DNA from: Nephrocerus scutellatus
Taxonomy: Eukaryota > Arthropoda > Insecta > Diptera > Pipunculidae
DNA: 64,000 nucleotides
Direction of reading: 5' to 3'
Assembly: GCA_947095585.1 (NCBI GenBank)
Contig: OX352765.1
Span: forward strand, 26,256,254-26,320,253
The translations under genes were made by a program, and so were the position numbers. Of this stretch, positions 22,871 to 33,984 are shown piece after piece (position 1 is the first letter of the stretch; each line of letters starts with the position of its first letter). The notes under the pieces are model-generated. The model did no database searches and was not told the origin of the DNA. It was given only the letters and a program-made list of their open reading frames with translations.

Positions 22871-25015
22871 TACAACAACGTGTTGTTATAATTTTTGAAA
22901 CTTCCATGATTAAAAAATTAAGCCGCAATATTTTTGTACATAATAATTTATTTTACTCCGATAAATCTTGAAATATGTAATTAATTATAAAAATAGTCAT
23001 TAGCAGATAATATTATGAATATATAAATATGTATATACATATATATTTTATTGGTATATAACAAAGTATAAATAAATATATTTACTTTACACAACACATT
23101 TATTTGGAAATTTTATTAAAATTAATAATAATACATGAACATATAGATGTATAAAGCACTTACAACATTTTTACTTTATCTTTTAGGAATAAAATGGTAA
23201 AAGAATAACAAACCTCAAGTCCACTCGAATTTTAAATTCATTAATTAATAATTACATAACAATAAGACAAATTTTTTATAATGCAGTACATGTTAAGTTT
23301 ATTCTTAATTTACATTTTCATTGAGTTTTTATACAACTTAATATTACTAAATATGTACTTTATTATTATTAAAAATAATATTTTATAATTTACAAAATGT
23401 ATTTTAATTTTTAAAAATGATCAAAGTAATTGTGGGGCTCTTCACAATATACTTACTTCAATCATTTCAAAAAATTATCATCAGCGTATCGATAATTTAC
23501 GTTGCATATTAACATTTTTAAGTATTATAATATTTACAAGTCTTTGTTTATTGTAACGAAAAGTAGACTCGCTTACATCACCAAAGACACAAAAAATGCA
23601 ACTGCTTCTCACATTTTCTTTTACATTTACACATTACCTAAATCCTACAATAAGGCGACTTTTGAATAATGAAACCAATCAATCAAGTTAGACACTCGAA
23701 TAATAATCAACCAAATTCAATCTGTTTGCAAATCTGACAAATTTGCTGTAATTAATTTCACCCACAAATGGAGAAAGAGGAAAGTTGTAGATATACATAG
23801 AATAGTTCCGTCTGTGTGTCTGTATGTATGTACTACAGGCATATTCTGCTTTCTAGCAAGCATTTCTATGAATTTTTATGCGGATTTATGGAAATCAAGA
23901 TTTTGCCCTATTCTACTAGTAATCATCGCGGTAGATCTGAAAGAATTATGGTAAATCCAAGAAAAAATGAGGCAGTGGTTGAATAAATGTCCGTGCTGAT
24001 GAATGTGAAAACAAATTGCTTTTTGACAGTATAATGATGAGCTTTTGGGTAGAAACAGAAACAATTCCGAGGGATTGAATAAAGGACACGCATTTGTCAC
24101 AAACGCACAGCAGTGCTCTATCAAATAAATTTCATCAAGGCAAGAAAAAACCGAAATGTGATTTTGAACAGGAACACGAGCGTGTAGGGAGTAAGGGAAT
24201 TTTGCTGATTTCGTGAATATAATTAATGGTTTGTTTCTTGTATGGTAAGGTATATCAATTACATTGCTCGACGTCTTTTTTTGTTTTGTTCACAATAAAA
24301 TTGCATAAAAAATGGGCCGCAAACTTGAATAAATCAAGCGCAAGTGTAGTAAACAAAAGCAAAAGGTATCTATTAGCAAAAAATTTAAATTCTTTGGAAA
24401 ATAAAAAAAAAGTTCCTGTTAATTTAAAAAAAGGCCTATAAACATTCATGCAGCATTCATGAATAGTAGAGTGTTTTTTCAAATTCTACAAATTCTGTAA
24501 GGTATTGCAGACGACAAAGACGCTGGACATAAAAATGGAAGCAATCGAATTGCTTCAAAAATGCAACATTGCTAAATGTCTGATATAATGGGTGTCTGTT
24601 ATAGCATACAGCAATAATCACATAGAGTCTTTTTCTTTAGACTTTGTTCGTTTTTTATGTATTAGTTATGAGAGCAGTACTCTACGTTGGTTTTTTCTAT
24701 TTGAGAATCAGTCAGTTTCAGACTTTACGTTGTATATTTTATGTTAACCCTGAACTCAATATTATCTAATAAGGGTATTGTGGGAAATGCGACATGCAGG
24801 GCCCCCACACTATTTTACATACAAAATTACGTGAAAACAGTGGATTCCTTAATGTAGTGAAAATGTAATATATTCAGTAGTAAATGAAAACAAAAGTGTT
24901 CTTTATTTTAATTCGTACAAGAATTTTTTTTTAATTAATACGAGGGATAAAAAGTCTAAAATTTTTAATTTATGGATGTAACAATCATTATTAGTATAAA
25001 AACTTTCAGTGCATT
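22871..25015. other. AT-rich stretch, no recognised gene
   Basis: Very AT-rich, especially 22900-23420 with TATA-type simple sequence around 23020-23070. Overlapping opposite-strand ORFs at 24226-24482 have low-complexity Lys/Asn/Phe composition and no domain. Confidence 0.4.
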
Positions 25016-25017
25016 TT

Positions 25018-25202
25018 CGATGTTATAATATTCGGCGCGACAGACCGTTGCGGTCCAAGACCTAGCTTCTCGCGACCATTTGTGTTGTGCATGTATATTT
25101 TTGTACACAAATCGAAGGGACCTATAAATAAATGCACTATCCGAACGGCGAATTGAAACGCTTTCCGTGACAAGTTTACTGTCGGTTTGTCAGACATTCG
25201 CG
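25018..25202 (-). mobile_element. tRNA-derived SINE, 5'-truncated, minus strand
   Basis: Reverse complement of the SINE body found at 53664: GGCGCGACAGACCGTTGCGG, CTTCTCGCGACCATTTGTGT, CCGAACGGCGAATTG and TTTCCGTGACAAG. The tRNA-like head is absent. Confidence 0.7.
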
Positions 25203-25712
25203 GGCGCTAATAATTTTGATATTTATTTTGACTACAAAGTCACAATCTCCTCTAAAGTTCCTAAGGAATGTAAGTAGCTGCTTTGATAAAAGTCTAGAAT
25301 AACGCATTTAATACACATGTTGTCATAGCAGTTTCACTCGTGATCATGGAGCAATTCAAAACAAACAGTGATCTCTCAGAGAGTTAAAGGGAGTAAGAAC
25401 CTAAGAAGAAGTAAAATAAAATAAGGACGAAATATTCTGTGTGAGACTGACCCAAAACTGGCCGAAAACTTATATTTTGAAGTTGACCAACTTCTTGTTA
25501 ATGAAAAAGGCTCTATGTATTTATTGCTGCAGGGTTATAATGTAGCCACGCTTAACGGATTTGCGCATATAATAAAATGTTCACCAAATCTACGCAGGAG
25601 CTCCACAAGACGAATACAGTGCTAATATACTTAATCTATACAGCAGGACCTTAATTTGCGGATGACACAGCTAAACTGGCTACACAGCGCAATTCATTAT
25701 GTTGTAGTTATA

Positions 25713-25961
25713 AAGGGTGTCCCACCAAGCGCCGGATTCACTTGTATACAAATTCAAATTTTTGTATATAAATTTAAAGAAAAAACACATTTATTTTCGA
25801 ATTAAGCAAACATGCTCCATAGTCTTAAATCGCGTGGTCTGTACGTGACAAATGTCAAAAAAAATCACCGTAGTCTCGTATTAACAAAATGGCGGCAAAT
25901 TTAACTCTGGCTCTCTTGTTGGGACACCCTTTAAATCCGGCGCTCTTGTTGGGACACCCTA
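25713..25961. mobile_element. mariner-type MITE with duplicated terminus
   Basis: The left end AGGGTGTCCCACCAAGCGCC (from 25714) is the inverted repeat of the right end, GGCGCTCTTGTTGGGACACCCT, with TA-rich flanks as expected for Tc1/mariner insertion. The right end is present twice, ending at 25930 and again at 25960. At about 250 bp it has no transposase and would depend on a full-length mariner-type partner. Confidence 0.7.
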
Positions 25962-27505
25962 TATGTGTGGCAGGCAAAAAATTTTCTGGAGGTTTGTAAG
26001 AAAAGTAAGACAAATTGGATTTTACTAAGTGTACAACAGGTCTAAAGCCGGCTCCGTGCAGTATAATATACTACTTATTAGCTTATTTCTGGCCTAAAAC
26101 AAACCGATATTCCGCTTATCATCACTTACTGAATATCGTCGTCATTCATTCAATGCGACTGATTACTGTTCGTACAGATGAAGAAAAGAGTGCAAGAATA
26201 AGAATTTTCAATACAGAAGAGCTAAGTTGCTTTTTACCAAGTTCTTTAAAGATTAAAGAAGGAATTGCTAGAGTAGAAAATGTCAATACTAAGTAAAAAA
26301 ATAATCCAGATATACAGTGGGTCAATTTGATCAAATTCTAATTTTTTTATTAGTTTGTGCATTCGTTTTTAAATTGTTTGCATTCCCGTTACAGCCTTTC
26401 CGTAATTCTACATTTTGCTGAGTACATTGAATTTTTCTCAATTGCAGTCCTTCGATAATGCTGTTTTTTGCAGGGTTACTTTACATTTTCTAATATTTAA
26501 GGCGTCACTATCAAATCGTATTTATTATTGTACATATATTGATTTAAAAACGAAATTGTATATGGTACCCAAATTATCCATGGTCATATCTCCGCATGAT
26601 TAAAGTCAAAGACATTTTGTTTGAGTACAATGGACCGGCGGTCTGTGTACGCAGTCGTAGCATTTTGTTTCACGCCTATCCACTTCTACATAAATGCATT
26701 ATCCTTTTGTTATTTTGCTTTATCATCCTTGCCAGGTAACAAGATACGATCACAAAGCTAACTTTATAAACTTCGAGTGTCTAAGTCATTCAGAAATCTT
26801 CATCCATCTTCTTCATTCTTACCTAAGGCTGAATGAAAATGTGTTTTTATATTTCGCTCAAAAAAACAAACCCACACTGTAATAGCCGATTGTTCTTTGG
26901 AAACATTTGTCAAGATGGAAAGATAGAAATATAAATGTTAAACATTTTTCGTGATTTCTCTTTCCATTGTTGGTTTTAAATGGCACTACAGCAAATTATG
27001 CCACTTAGCTTTTGTTATTTTTTTTATTATATCACATACATTTCTTGCATAAAAATATAATTTTTTTTAATTTAAATATTTCCTTTGCACTTTCACTAAC
27101 ATTCATTTCATCGATTTGTACTTCTAATAAAAAAAAAATCCCTTAAACAATTAAAAGAATCTTCTTTATGCTCCTATGATAAAATAATCTTGGTTCGTAT
27201 CATTTTATATTGAATTAAATTTTAAACTTCCATAATTAAATAACTTTTAATTGGTGAATTGTTAGTATATATAAAAAAGGCAAAATTTAACACCTAATAT
27301 ACAAAAAAAAGCCTTGCGTTGCTATCATCTACAATGAGTAACATTGTGACTTTGTTGTATTCTGATCGTGATGATGATGCTCCCCTCGACGTGACTTCTT
27401 AAGTTTGAACATTCCCATGCAATTTAGAAATCTATTCGCCATTTCACCGCTACCATCAGCTGCCTGACATCTTTCCTCAATTATATAGCAACGCTGGCTT
27501 CTTTG
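25962..27505. other. No recognised gene; probable receptor 3' UTR at right edge
   Basis: AT-rich. The part immediately left of 27506 would be the 3' untranslated region of the minus-strand receptor. A minus-strand AATAAA lies at 27023-27028 and is one candidate poly(A) signal, but nothing proves its use. ORF 26015-26296 has no recognisable domain. Confidence 0.4.
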
Positions 27506-27726
27506 CTACACGTTTGTAGCTTGCGTTGTTAGACAGTTATTATCGCCACCACCACCACCATCAGTTCTGCCCTGAGTGTCCTCATCCTGAGCGACTGGTA
27601 ACCATTTGTCAAGGAACTTTGGGCGAAACAGCAACGTGAACGTGGAACGAAATTGTCGGCTCATCGAACAGTAGAGAATAAAATTGATGCCTGAATTGAT
27701 TAGGGCTAAAATATCCAGTAAATCAC
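27506..27726 (-). CDS. Myosuppressin-receptor-type GPCR, coding exon 3 (TM7 and C-tail)
   Basis: This is the last coding exon. The acceptor CCACAG lies at 27727-27728 and the exon starts GTGATTTACTGG, completing a Gly codon split with exon 2. Residues 357-429 encode TM7 (GDLLDILALINSGINFILYC) and helix 8 (SMSRQFRSTFTLLFRPKFLD). The C-tail is short, with a Gly run coded by a GGT repeat, and ends ...TQATNV before TAG at 27508-27506. The TM7 signature is NSGINFILY rather than the usual NPxxY, as I recall for dipteran myosuppressin receptors. The exon was too short to appear as a stand-alone ORF but joins exon 2 in frame across a 4975-bp intron. Orthology to DmsR-1 versus DmsR-2 is unresolved. 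Confidence 0.9.
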
Positions 27727-28117
27727 CTGTGGAAATAAAAAAAAATAAAAATAATAGTTGGTCCGTATTTCATGTGTAGAAATGTATTAAAAAAAGCTTA
27801 AAGGTTTATCTTGTTCCAGTCTAAATACCAAATAAAACTAAACAGCCAACTATGATTGCTAAAGATATACTTTTTAAGGGCAAACGACTAAAGTTTCATT
27901 CAAAATATATTAGAAAAGAAAAGAAAAGTACTGGAGTATTTTTATTATTGTCTTTCAACTTATACTGTGTGTTTCCTTTATTGGCCGAAGGTTTTTGTAG
28001 GTACCACCATGTTTCACTTAATCGTATAATCATTACAAAAAAACGCAGAGGGAATTTAAAGTAATATCTGTGCTCAGTGATTTTGGTTTGGAAATTTTTT
28101 TTAGATAGATACATAAT

Positions 28118-28160
28118 CACCCAACAATCTCACTTGAAGTGCTTGAGAGGTTGTTGGGCG
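28118..28160. repeat. Imperfect hairpin in receptor intron
   Basis: The left arm CACCCAACAATCTC pairs with GAGAGGTTGTTGGGCG with few mismatches. The tip is CACTTGAAGTG, itself a perfect palindrome around a central G. Confidence 0.7.
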
Positions 28161-29129
28161 ATCATTAATCTTTCGTAATCATTAATCATGGTCGCTCCAA
28201 AATTCCCTTAAGCTCTTCCTGGATTGCACTTTAATAACCTAACATTCTCCGCTAAATCCGTAAAAAGAAAGCATGCAATAGCAGTGTGAACACAAATTCA
28301 ATATGAGAGGGGGATATATGTGTGGCGGCGCTTATGAAAAGCAAGCACTGTTCTTCTAGGTACTTAAAATGTCATCAATTTTATAATATTCACAAAAACT
28401 TATTTTTTATAATTTTGGATTTGGAGTTGGTCAACATAGGGCTAAAAACAAATTTCTTAAACATGTTTAGCGTAGTAGTTGAAAGTAGTTTTTCAAAACA
28501 AACCGAATAAAATCAATAAATACTATAGACTTGTTTAGTCTTGATAGCTGTGTGTTCGAGTAAGTCTAAAGTTTTGTCAGTAACTGACTTACTTTTCTTA
28601 AAAGGTTTGAAGGAAGTACGTCTTATGCATTTTGCAGCAGGACTTGCATTTAAAATTCAGATAACTCAGGAATTGTGTTTAAAATTCAGATAACACAGAA
28701 ACTGAAACCAAATAACCATATGGACAGCGAAGAATTTACCCAGAATGGGTGTGTTAAACCAGGGGCCGTGAAACAATTTTTATACGATATCGTGAATTTG
28801 GAATCACCAAACACGATACCTTTCCGCCATCAATTTCGATTTCGAGAAAAGTTCCGCCACCAAAAAGAAGGCGGACATTTTTTCGATTGACTATTGACAT
28901 TTCTTTATTGTGTTGATGATCGTTAGTTGTTTGTCAATTCAGTCTGACATTAAATGAGTGCGTCTATGGCTTTAATGGGTGCGTTTATGACATTAAATAA
29001 GTGCTTTTATAGTCCTTTCGATAGAGAAAGTCGTGATACGTAAGTTGAAACGGGTCGAAAAGAAGATATCGAAATAGTTTACGACTCGCGGCGGAAATCA
29101 TGATAGGGCCCCAGCAGGAAGTTGATACT

Positions 29130-29705
29130 GATTTTCAAAATCCAAAATATTCCGCTCTGGCTAGGCACATTTCCACCTATTTCAAAGCTTTATCGACTTT
29201 CCACGCATCACACGCGCCACGATGACAAGGGTAACATGCAAGAACCCAAAAATATCGCATGACACTAAGCTTGTCACAAAATTTCAGCTCTCTAGGTCGT
29301 GTGAAAGGTGGATAAAAAAGGACCCCATAAAAGTCGACCTATGGGGGTATATTTCAAAGATTAGCCAATTTTCTACGCATCACAGGCGCCACACGCGACC
29401 TGTGACAAGAGTCACACGCAGGATCTTAGAAACGCCAAACGAGGCTAAGCTAGTCACAAAATTTCAACTCTCTAGGACGTATTGAAGTTGGTAATAAAAA
29501 GGGCGGAGCCTATTTCAAAGATTAACCAACTCTCCACGCATCTCACGCGTCACTTCCGACGCGTTACATGCAAGATCTCAGAAATAGTACATGACACTTA
29601 GTGGCTCACAAAATTTTAGCTCTCTCAGTCGCGTGAAAGGTAAAAAGGACTTCAAAGAAGTCAAAAACACCGACACACAGGAAAAGTTATGTTAAATAAA
29701 GTTTA
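29130..29705 (-). repeat. Interspersed repeat with CACGCG-rich monomers, copy 3
   Basis: On the + strand this shows three successive monomers with TTTCAAAG(A/C)TT, CACGCATCACACGCGCCACG, CACAAAATTTCAGCTCTCTAGG and GTGAAAGGTGGATAAAAA-like text. It ends in GGAAAAGTTATGTTAAATAA, the reverse complement of the TTTAACTTGAC start seen in the 14.9-kb copy. It is therefore in minus orientation. Confidence 0.6.
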
Positions 29706-29845
29706 ATAACAGTTTTTAATAAGATAATAAAATAAATGAATATATTATAATTATCTGTGCTATAACCATTGTATCCCTTGCTCGATATCCAATTTATTAC
29801 TTTTATCATACATACGAGTACATACACCAAGCATTAATGGCTCAG

Positions 29846-30416
29846 TTTTTTAAATTCTCTATATTAACTTCACTTGCCCGTGTGTTTGTGGGTTTGTGGG
29901 CTTGTGGGTTTGTGGGTTTGTGGGTTTGTGGGCTTGTGGGTTTGTGGATTTGTGGATTTGTGGATTTGTGGATTTGTGTGTCATGGAATCTTGCGATCAA
30001 TTTTTAACCCACTTCCTACAGCCCGATTTTATTGAAATTTGGCACACATGTATATCTCCCTATTAAAATTTGAGGCCACTCGGGCCGCGGGGTCGGGGGG
30101 CTCCCATACAAAAATATTTTACAAAATTTACCCGATTTTCTTTAAATTTTGTAAACATGTGTGTCTTCGATGGAAAACACTTTTTGTAAAAATTTGGAGC
30201 GATCGGCCCCTTGGGGACCCCAATATACAATTTTTAAATATCGCTATATCGCATCAGATCACGGCAAAGTATGAGCTCTGTGCTTTGTGAGCAGCGCTGT
30301 TCGCTGCCGCTGCGGCATTTGGTGGATAATTTTGCGATAAAACGAGCAAAACGCAGTGTGTGTGTGTATCCCCGATTAGAGAATTTACAAGAAAAATTTT
30401 AATTTTTATGGGTTGT
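29846..30416 (+). repeat. AATTCTCT-type interspersed repeat, copy 1
   Basis: Starts TTAAATTCTCTATATTAACT and ends GATTAGAGAATTTACAAG then TTTTAATTTTTATGGGTTG. Between them lie TTTTTAACCCACTTCC and roughly 120-bp monomers with CCCGATTTT, ACACATGTGTAT, and CGGGGTCGGGGGGCTCCCAT. It faces a second, inverted copy at 31774-32110 in the same intron. The autonomous partner is unknown. Confidence 0.65.
29881..29983. repeat. Minisatellite, 8-bp unit TTTGTGGG/TTTGTGGA
   Basis: About twelve tandem octamers run TTTGTGGG (some CTTGTGGG) and then switch to TTTGTGGA. The block sits near the 5' end of the AATTCTCT-type repeat. The related copy at 45755 has only two or three units, so this is a local expansion. 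Confidence 0.85.
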
Positions 30417-31773
30417 TTTTTTCTGTTTCCTTTTGTGTAGACAGAGCAAAAGGTATAATTTTACATGTGCCCTGAAGGGCAATTCAGTTGACAATTTTGA
30501 TCGATTAATGGCTGTCGGAGTTGTTATTCCATTTACCCATTATAAATATACATATTTGCGGCTACATTTATCTTTTCTTGTAGGCGAAAAAAATTGATAT
30601 TAATAAACGACACCTATCAATCGAATTATGTGGAAACCATTTTTCCTACAACACATTGACACTCTGCAAATTCATAGTTAAGTATTTTAATGCCCCGAAC
30701 ACTCTTATAGCAAATGTACAACAAAACTGTTATGTGTTATTTAAATTTTCCAACATGTTTTACTTAATCGAATTAAACCTGTAAGATGAAAGAATACATC
30801 TTAATAGTGAAATGCACTTCAACATACGAAAATGAAGCCGCTTTCTTGGGGTAACATTTCTTCAAACTTTGCTTTGCTGGCCGCACGTCAAGTGGAAAAT
30901 GTGTTTTATATTATTGATATGAGAGAGTTGTCATATTTACGAGTACTTTATTTTACACAGCCAAGTTTGCGAACCTGAGTATGGATGCCTGTCCTCAGGG
31001 TCCCACTTTGTTTGGTTTAAAAGAATATTCAAAAACATTTATTTACCATTAATCTTCATCTTAAGAAGGTTTTCGCACAGTATTATCAAGCAATATTTTA
31101 ATTTAAAAGGGATGCGCTTCTAAATCATAAAGTGTCAAATATTGCAGCTGCTTTTTTAACAAAAAAGGCTAATCAATTAAAAACATTTTGTTACGTTATT
31201 TGGCAATGCAAAGTGTGTTATTTCATCCTTCGAGAGGCAACGAAAAAATGGATAAAATTTAGTACTTTAGAAGAGCGATAGCTTTTGAACTTGGTTGTTA
31301 TAAGAGGGTCTGATTGTACGGATAAATCGTCTTACCTGCCACTCAGGCTGTTTATTAGAAACACAACTGGACTTTTACAGGCCGCGAAATTCAAAAGCTC
31401 TGACTCTGTACATAACGTTAGTTCCAGTTTAATTAAGAGTCAATGCCAGAGTACTTTTGTGTTACTATCCAAGATTTGGTTGCGTCAGGTATCTTTTTTT
31501 AATAGTGATATATGAAATATCTTTTAGCGATCTATTGGTATAATCTAGGGTTGTATAAACTTAATGATTTATATTTTTATATTTAGAGAAGAAAAGTCAC
31601 CCAGACAAATTTTTTTACGTTTCGCCGCTACTGCCTTAACCATTCTCACTATTTTTTATATTAATGTAAAGTGACTGCATTGTGACTATAGCTTAGACGG
31701 ACCACATTTTATTGAATGTATATAATTATTTCTGTAGTTAAACGACTTTCATTTCATGATATTAAATAAAAAA
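30417..31773. other. Intronic stretch, no recognised feature
   Basis: AT-rich sequence within receptor intron 2. No gene or named repeat is identified. Confidence 0.4.
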
Positions 31774-32110
31774 AGCCCATAAAAATTAAAATTTTTCTTG
31801 TAAATTCTCTAATTGGAGTCCTTCGATCCTGGGTCATGTGTATACAATTTGAAGAAAATCGGGTACCTTTTTTAAAAAAATTGATCACTTTAAAATTTTT
31901 ACAAAAGGTGGTACACATGCGTATAAAATTTGAGAATTTTGTAAAATACTTGTATTATCGAAAGTGTTGTCATCGGAAATACACATGTGTGCAAAGTTTG
32001 AATAAAATCGGACTTTAGAAAGTGGGTTAAAAATTGATCACAAAATTTGGTCCGCCAGCTAGCCAGCCACAAACGCACGGGCACGCGAAGTTAAAATAGA
32101 GAATTAAATA
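31774..32110 (-). repeat. AATTCTCT-type interspersed repeat, copy 2 (inverted)
   Basis: Reverse complement of the family: the right end reads (minus) TTTAATTCTCTATTTTAACT and the left end reads CCCATAAAAATTAAAATTTT on +. Monomer number is lower than in the 45.7-kb copy. Confidence 0.65.
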
Positions 32111-32701
32111 AAAAGGAAACTTAAATTCAGAATTCAAATTTTGTCTAAATGTTGGATTACTTCAGTTTGATGTTTAAAAATACTTCTAAACATTATATTA
32201 ACGAAATTTACATCGCTTTAGATTAAAGACAAAGCAGAAATCCGATCTGCTCTCAAAGGCATATTAGAGCGACAGCAAAGCGTTTGTATAAGTAGCTAAA
32301 TGGCCAACTAATTAAGAAATTGGAGGCTCCCCTTCTTACCGACGACCATTTCATGCAGGAAATTAATACGCTTTGCACTCAATATCTGTAAAGTGCTATA
32401 CATGTATTTCCGTCAACTATGTACTAGCAAAATACAAGAGTTAACTAACAAGAGCAGCACTTTGTACAATGCAGTTTTAAATTATACATTTCACTTTCAA
32501 TCAGGTCAAGTATTGTAACTACTTGTAAATCATTGTTAAACCGATATCCTTATATAATAAATATATTATATATATATTTATTGCCTGTTTCTGAACTATT
32601 GCCTTTCTTACATTACATATTAAGATGATTGAAAATCATTGCGTTCAAGAACATTTTCTAGATTACACATAGCACACATAGTACACAGGCAGCAAACTTA
32701 C

Positions 32702-33702
32702 CCAGCTTCAAGTAGCACTGCTCGAAAAACGGTTCACCGAGACTTGCACTTAGCAGACCTAAGATGCCCTGTGGAAATTCCGTAATTAGGAAAAGAAGCA
32801 ACACAGCCAACAACATTTTAGTCGTCCTATCCGTTTGTTTTTCCTTCTCCAGTGTTTTGCTGTTCTTGCGTGGCTTCTCGACGGCTTTGCCATTAACCAT
32901 TTGCATCATACCGTTAGCACTGCAGCTAGTTAATTGCTTCCGTCGACGTTTAGCCTCGAGCAGCGCAGCGATTAAACGTATACTTAGTATGGTTAAAGCG
33001 AAGCATGGTATCAGCTTTATAAGCACGCTATAGATGAGAAAATTTGAATAACGCAGCGACGGATGGTTAATTGCCAATTGGCTGAAAATGATTTTGTATA
33101 ATGTCACATTGCGTCCTTCGAAGATTTGTGTAGCAGTTGACGCCGCCAGGGTTGAGACATTTTTATCGGAGGGTCCCATCATTACTATTGCCGCAGTTGA
33201 TGGTTTCAACTTATTTCCATGCATGTCAAGCACCTCGATGACAGGTGCAATGCTAAATGAGAGATACAATGGTGGTATCACTATTAGCGGACAGACAAAG
33301 TACGAGCTGGCTATTGTTATGACCGTCGTTCGCATACCGCACCATATTCGATTCTTTTGAGGATAGCCGACTGCAATATACCGCCAAACTGCTAATGTCA
33401 CAGTCAGCCATATTGAAATTGTATGACAGATTTGTGCAAAAATCGAGTGAAATTTAACGAACCACGCCCAGCTGTAGGTGAATTGTTCCTCGCGTGAGTT
33501 CACACCCGACAATATATACTCGTGACAGGTGTATGGCATGTAATCGATCATAACTGCTAAATCGGCAACAGCCAGTCCGGTAAGGATGGCATTTGTAGGC
33601 GATCGCATTTCGCGTCTAGTCAGGACGATGATGTTAAGAATGTTCGCTATTGTGCCAAGGATGCAAACTGTCAATGAGACATAGCCGTGCCAATTTTTGT
33701 AG
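32702..33702 (-). CDS. Myosuppressin-receptor-type GPCR, coding exon 2 (TM1-TM6)
   Basis: A class A (rhodopsin-like) neuropeptide GPCR for the plasma membrane; insect relatives bind myosuppressin, an FMRFamide-like peptide that inhibits visceral and heart muscle. The exon starts after acceptor GTTGCAG (33704-33703) and ends before donor GTAAGT (32701). It encodes residues 24-356: TM1 (YVSLTVCILGTIANILNIIV), TM2 with LAVADLAV (Asp about residue 70), and TM3 ending TLAVWRYIAVGYPQKN, where Trp replaces the Asp of DRY at residues 129-131. A long second extracellular loop has NVS and NVT glycosylation sequons. After TM5 the third intracellular loop is basic (EAKRRRKQ ... KPRKNSKTLEKEKQTDRTTK). TM6 is LLLFLITEFPQGILGLL. 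The frame stays open past the donor, so a bare ORF overstates its 3' end. It joins exons 1 and 3 in phase to give 429 residues. Confidence 0.93.
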
Positions 33703-33984
33703 CTGCAACGAAAAGAGGTGTGTAAAAAGGTAAGTTTCTGATATAAACGAAGATAATTGAAATTTGCAAAATGTGAATTTTTTGAAATATAATTATTTAA
33801 TTTTTTTTACTATATGTAAACACAACAAATAGGCATGCAAATCAGCTGTAAGTCAGAAAATTAATACAATCTCGCGGAAAGCAGAATCGAATATACGCAA
33901 CGATCGAGAGCAATTAACAAATAATATAATCGCTAATGTAGATAACTTTGCCTACTGAAATGATATCATCATCATATTTGGCTC

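Larger units (their letters stand above)
27727..32701 (-). other. Receptor intron 2 (4975 bp)
   Basis: The donor GTAAGT (minus strand, 32701 down) and acceptor CCACAG (27728-27727) bound this intron. It contains a CACGCG-monomer repeat, two facing copies of an AATTCTCT-type repeat, an 8-bp minisatellite and a 43-bp hairpin. I see no separate gene. ORF 31285-31515 and others are of chance character. Confidence 0.85.

Noticed and set aside
24226..24482. Opposing 71- and 75-codon ORFs
   Set aside because: Low-complexity A/T-driven composition; neither resembles a protein family.
29222..29485. 87-codon ORF with internal repeat (KLVTKFQLSR twice)
   Set aside because: The repeated peptide comes from the CACGCG monomer repeat, not from a protein.
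32764..33360. Plus-strand ORFs opposite the receptor exon
   Set aside because: They are antisense shadows of the receptor coding exon.
33658..33674. Receptor start at the TTG near 33674
   Set aside because: The frame continues upstream to a canonical acceptor at 33703 and joins an ATG-containing exon at 42450 in phase.
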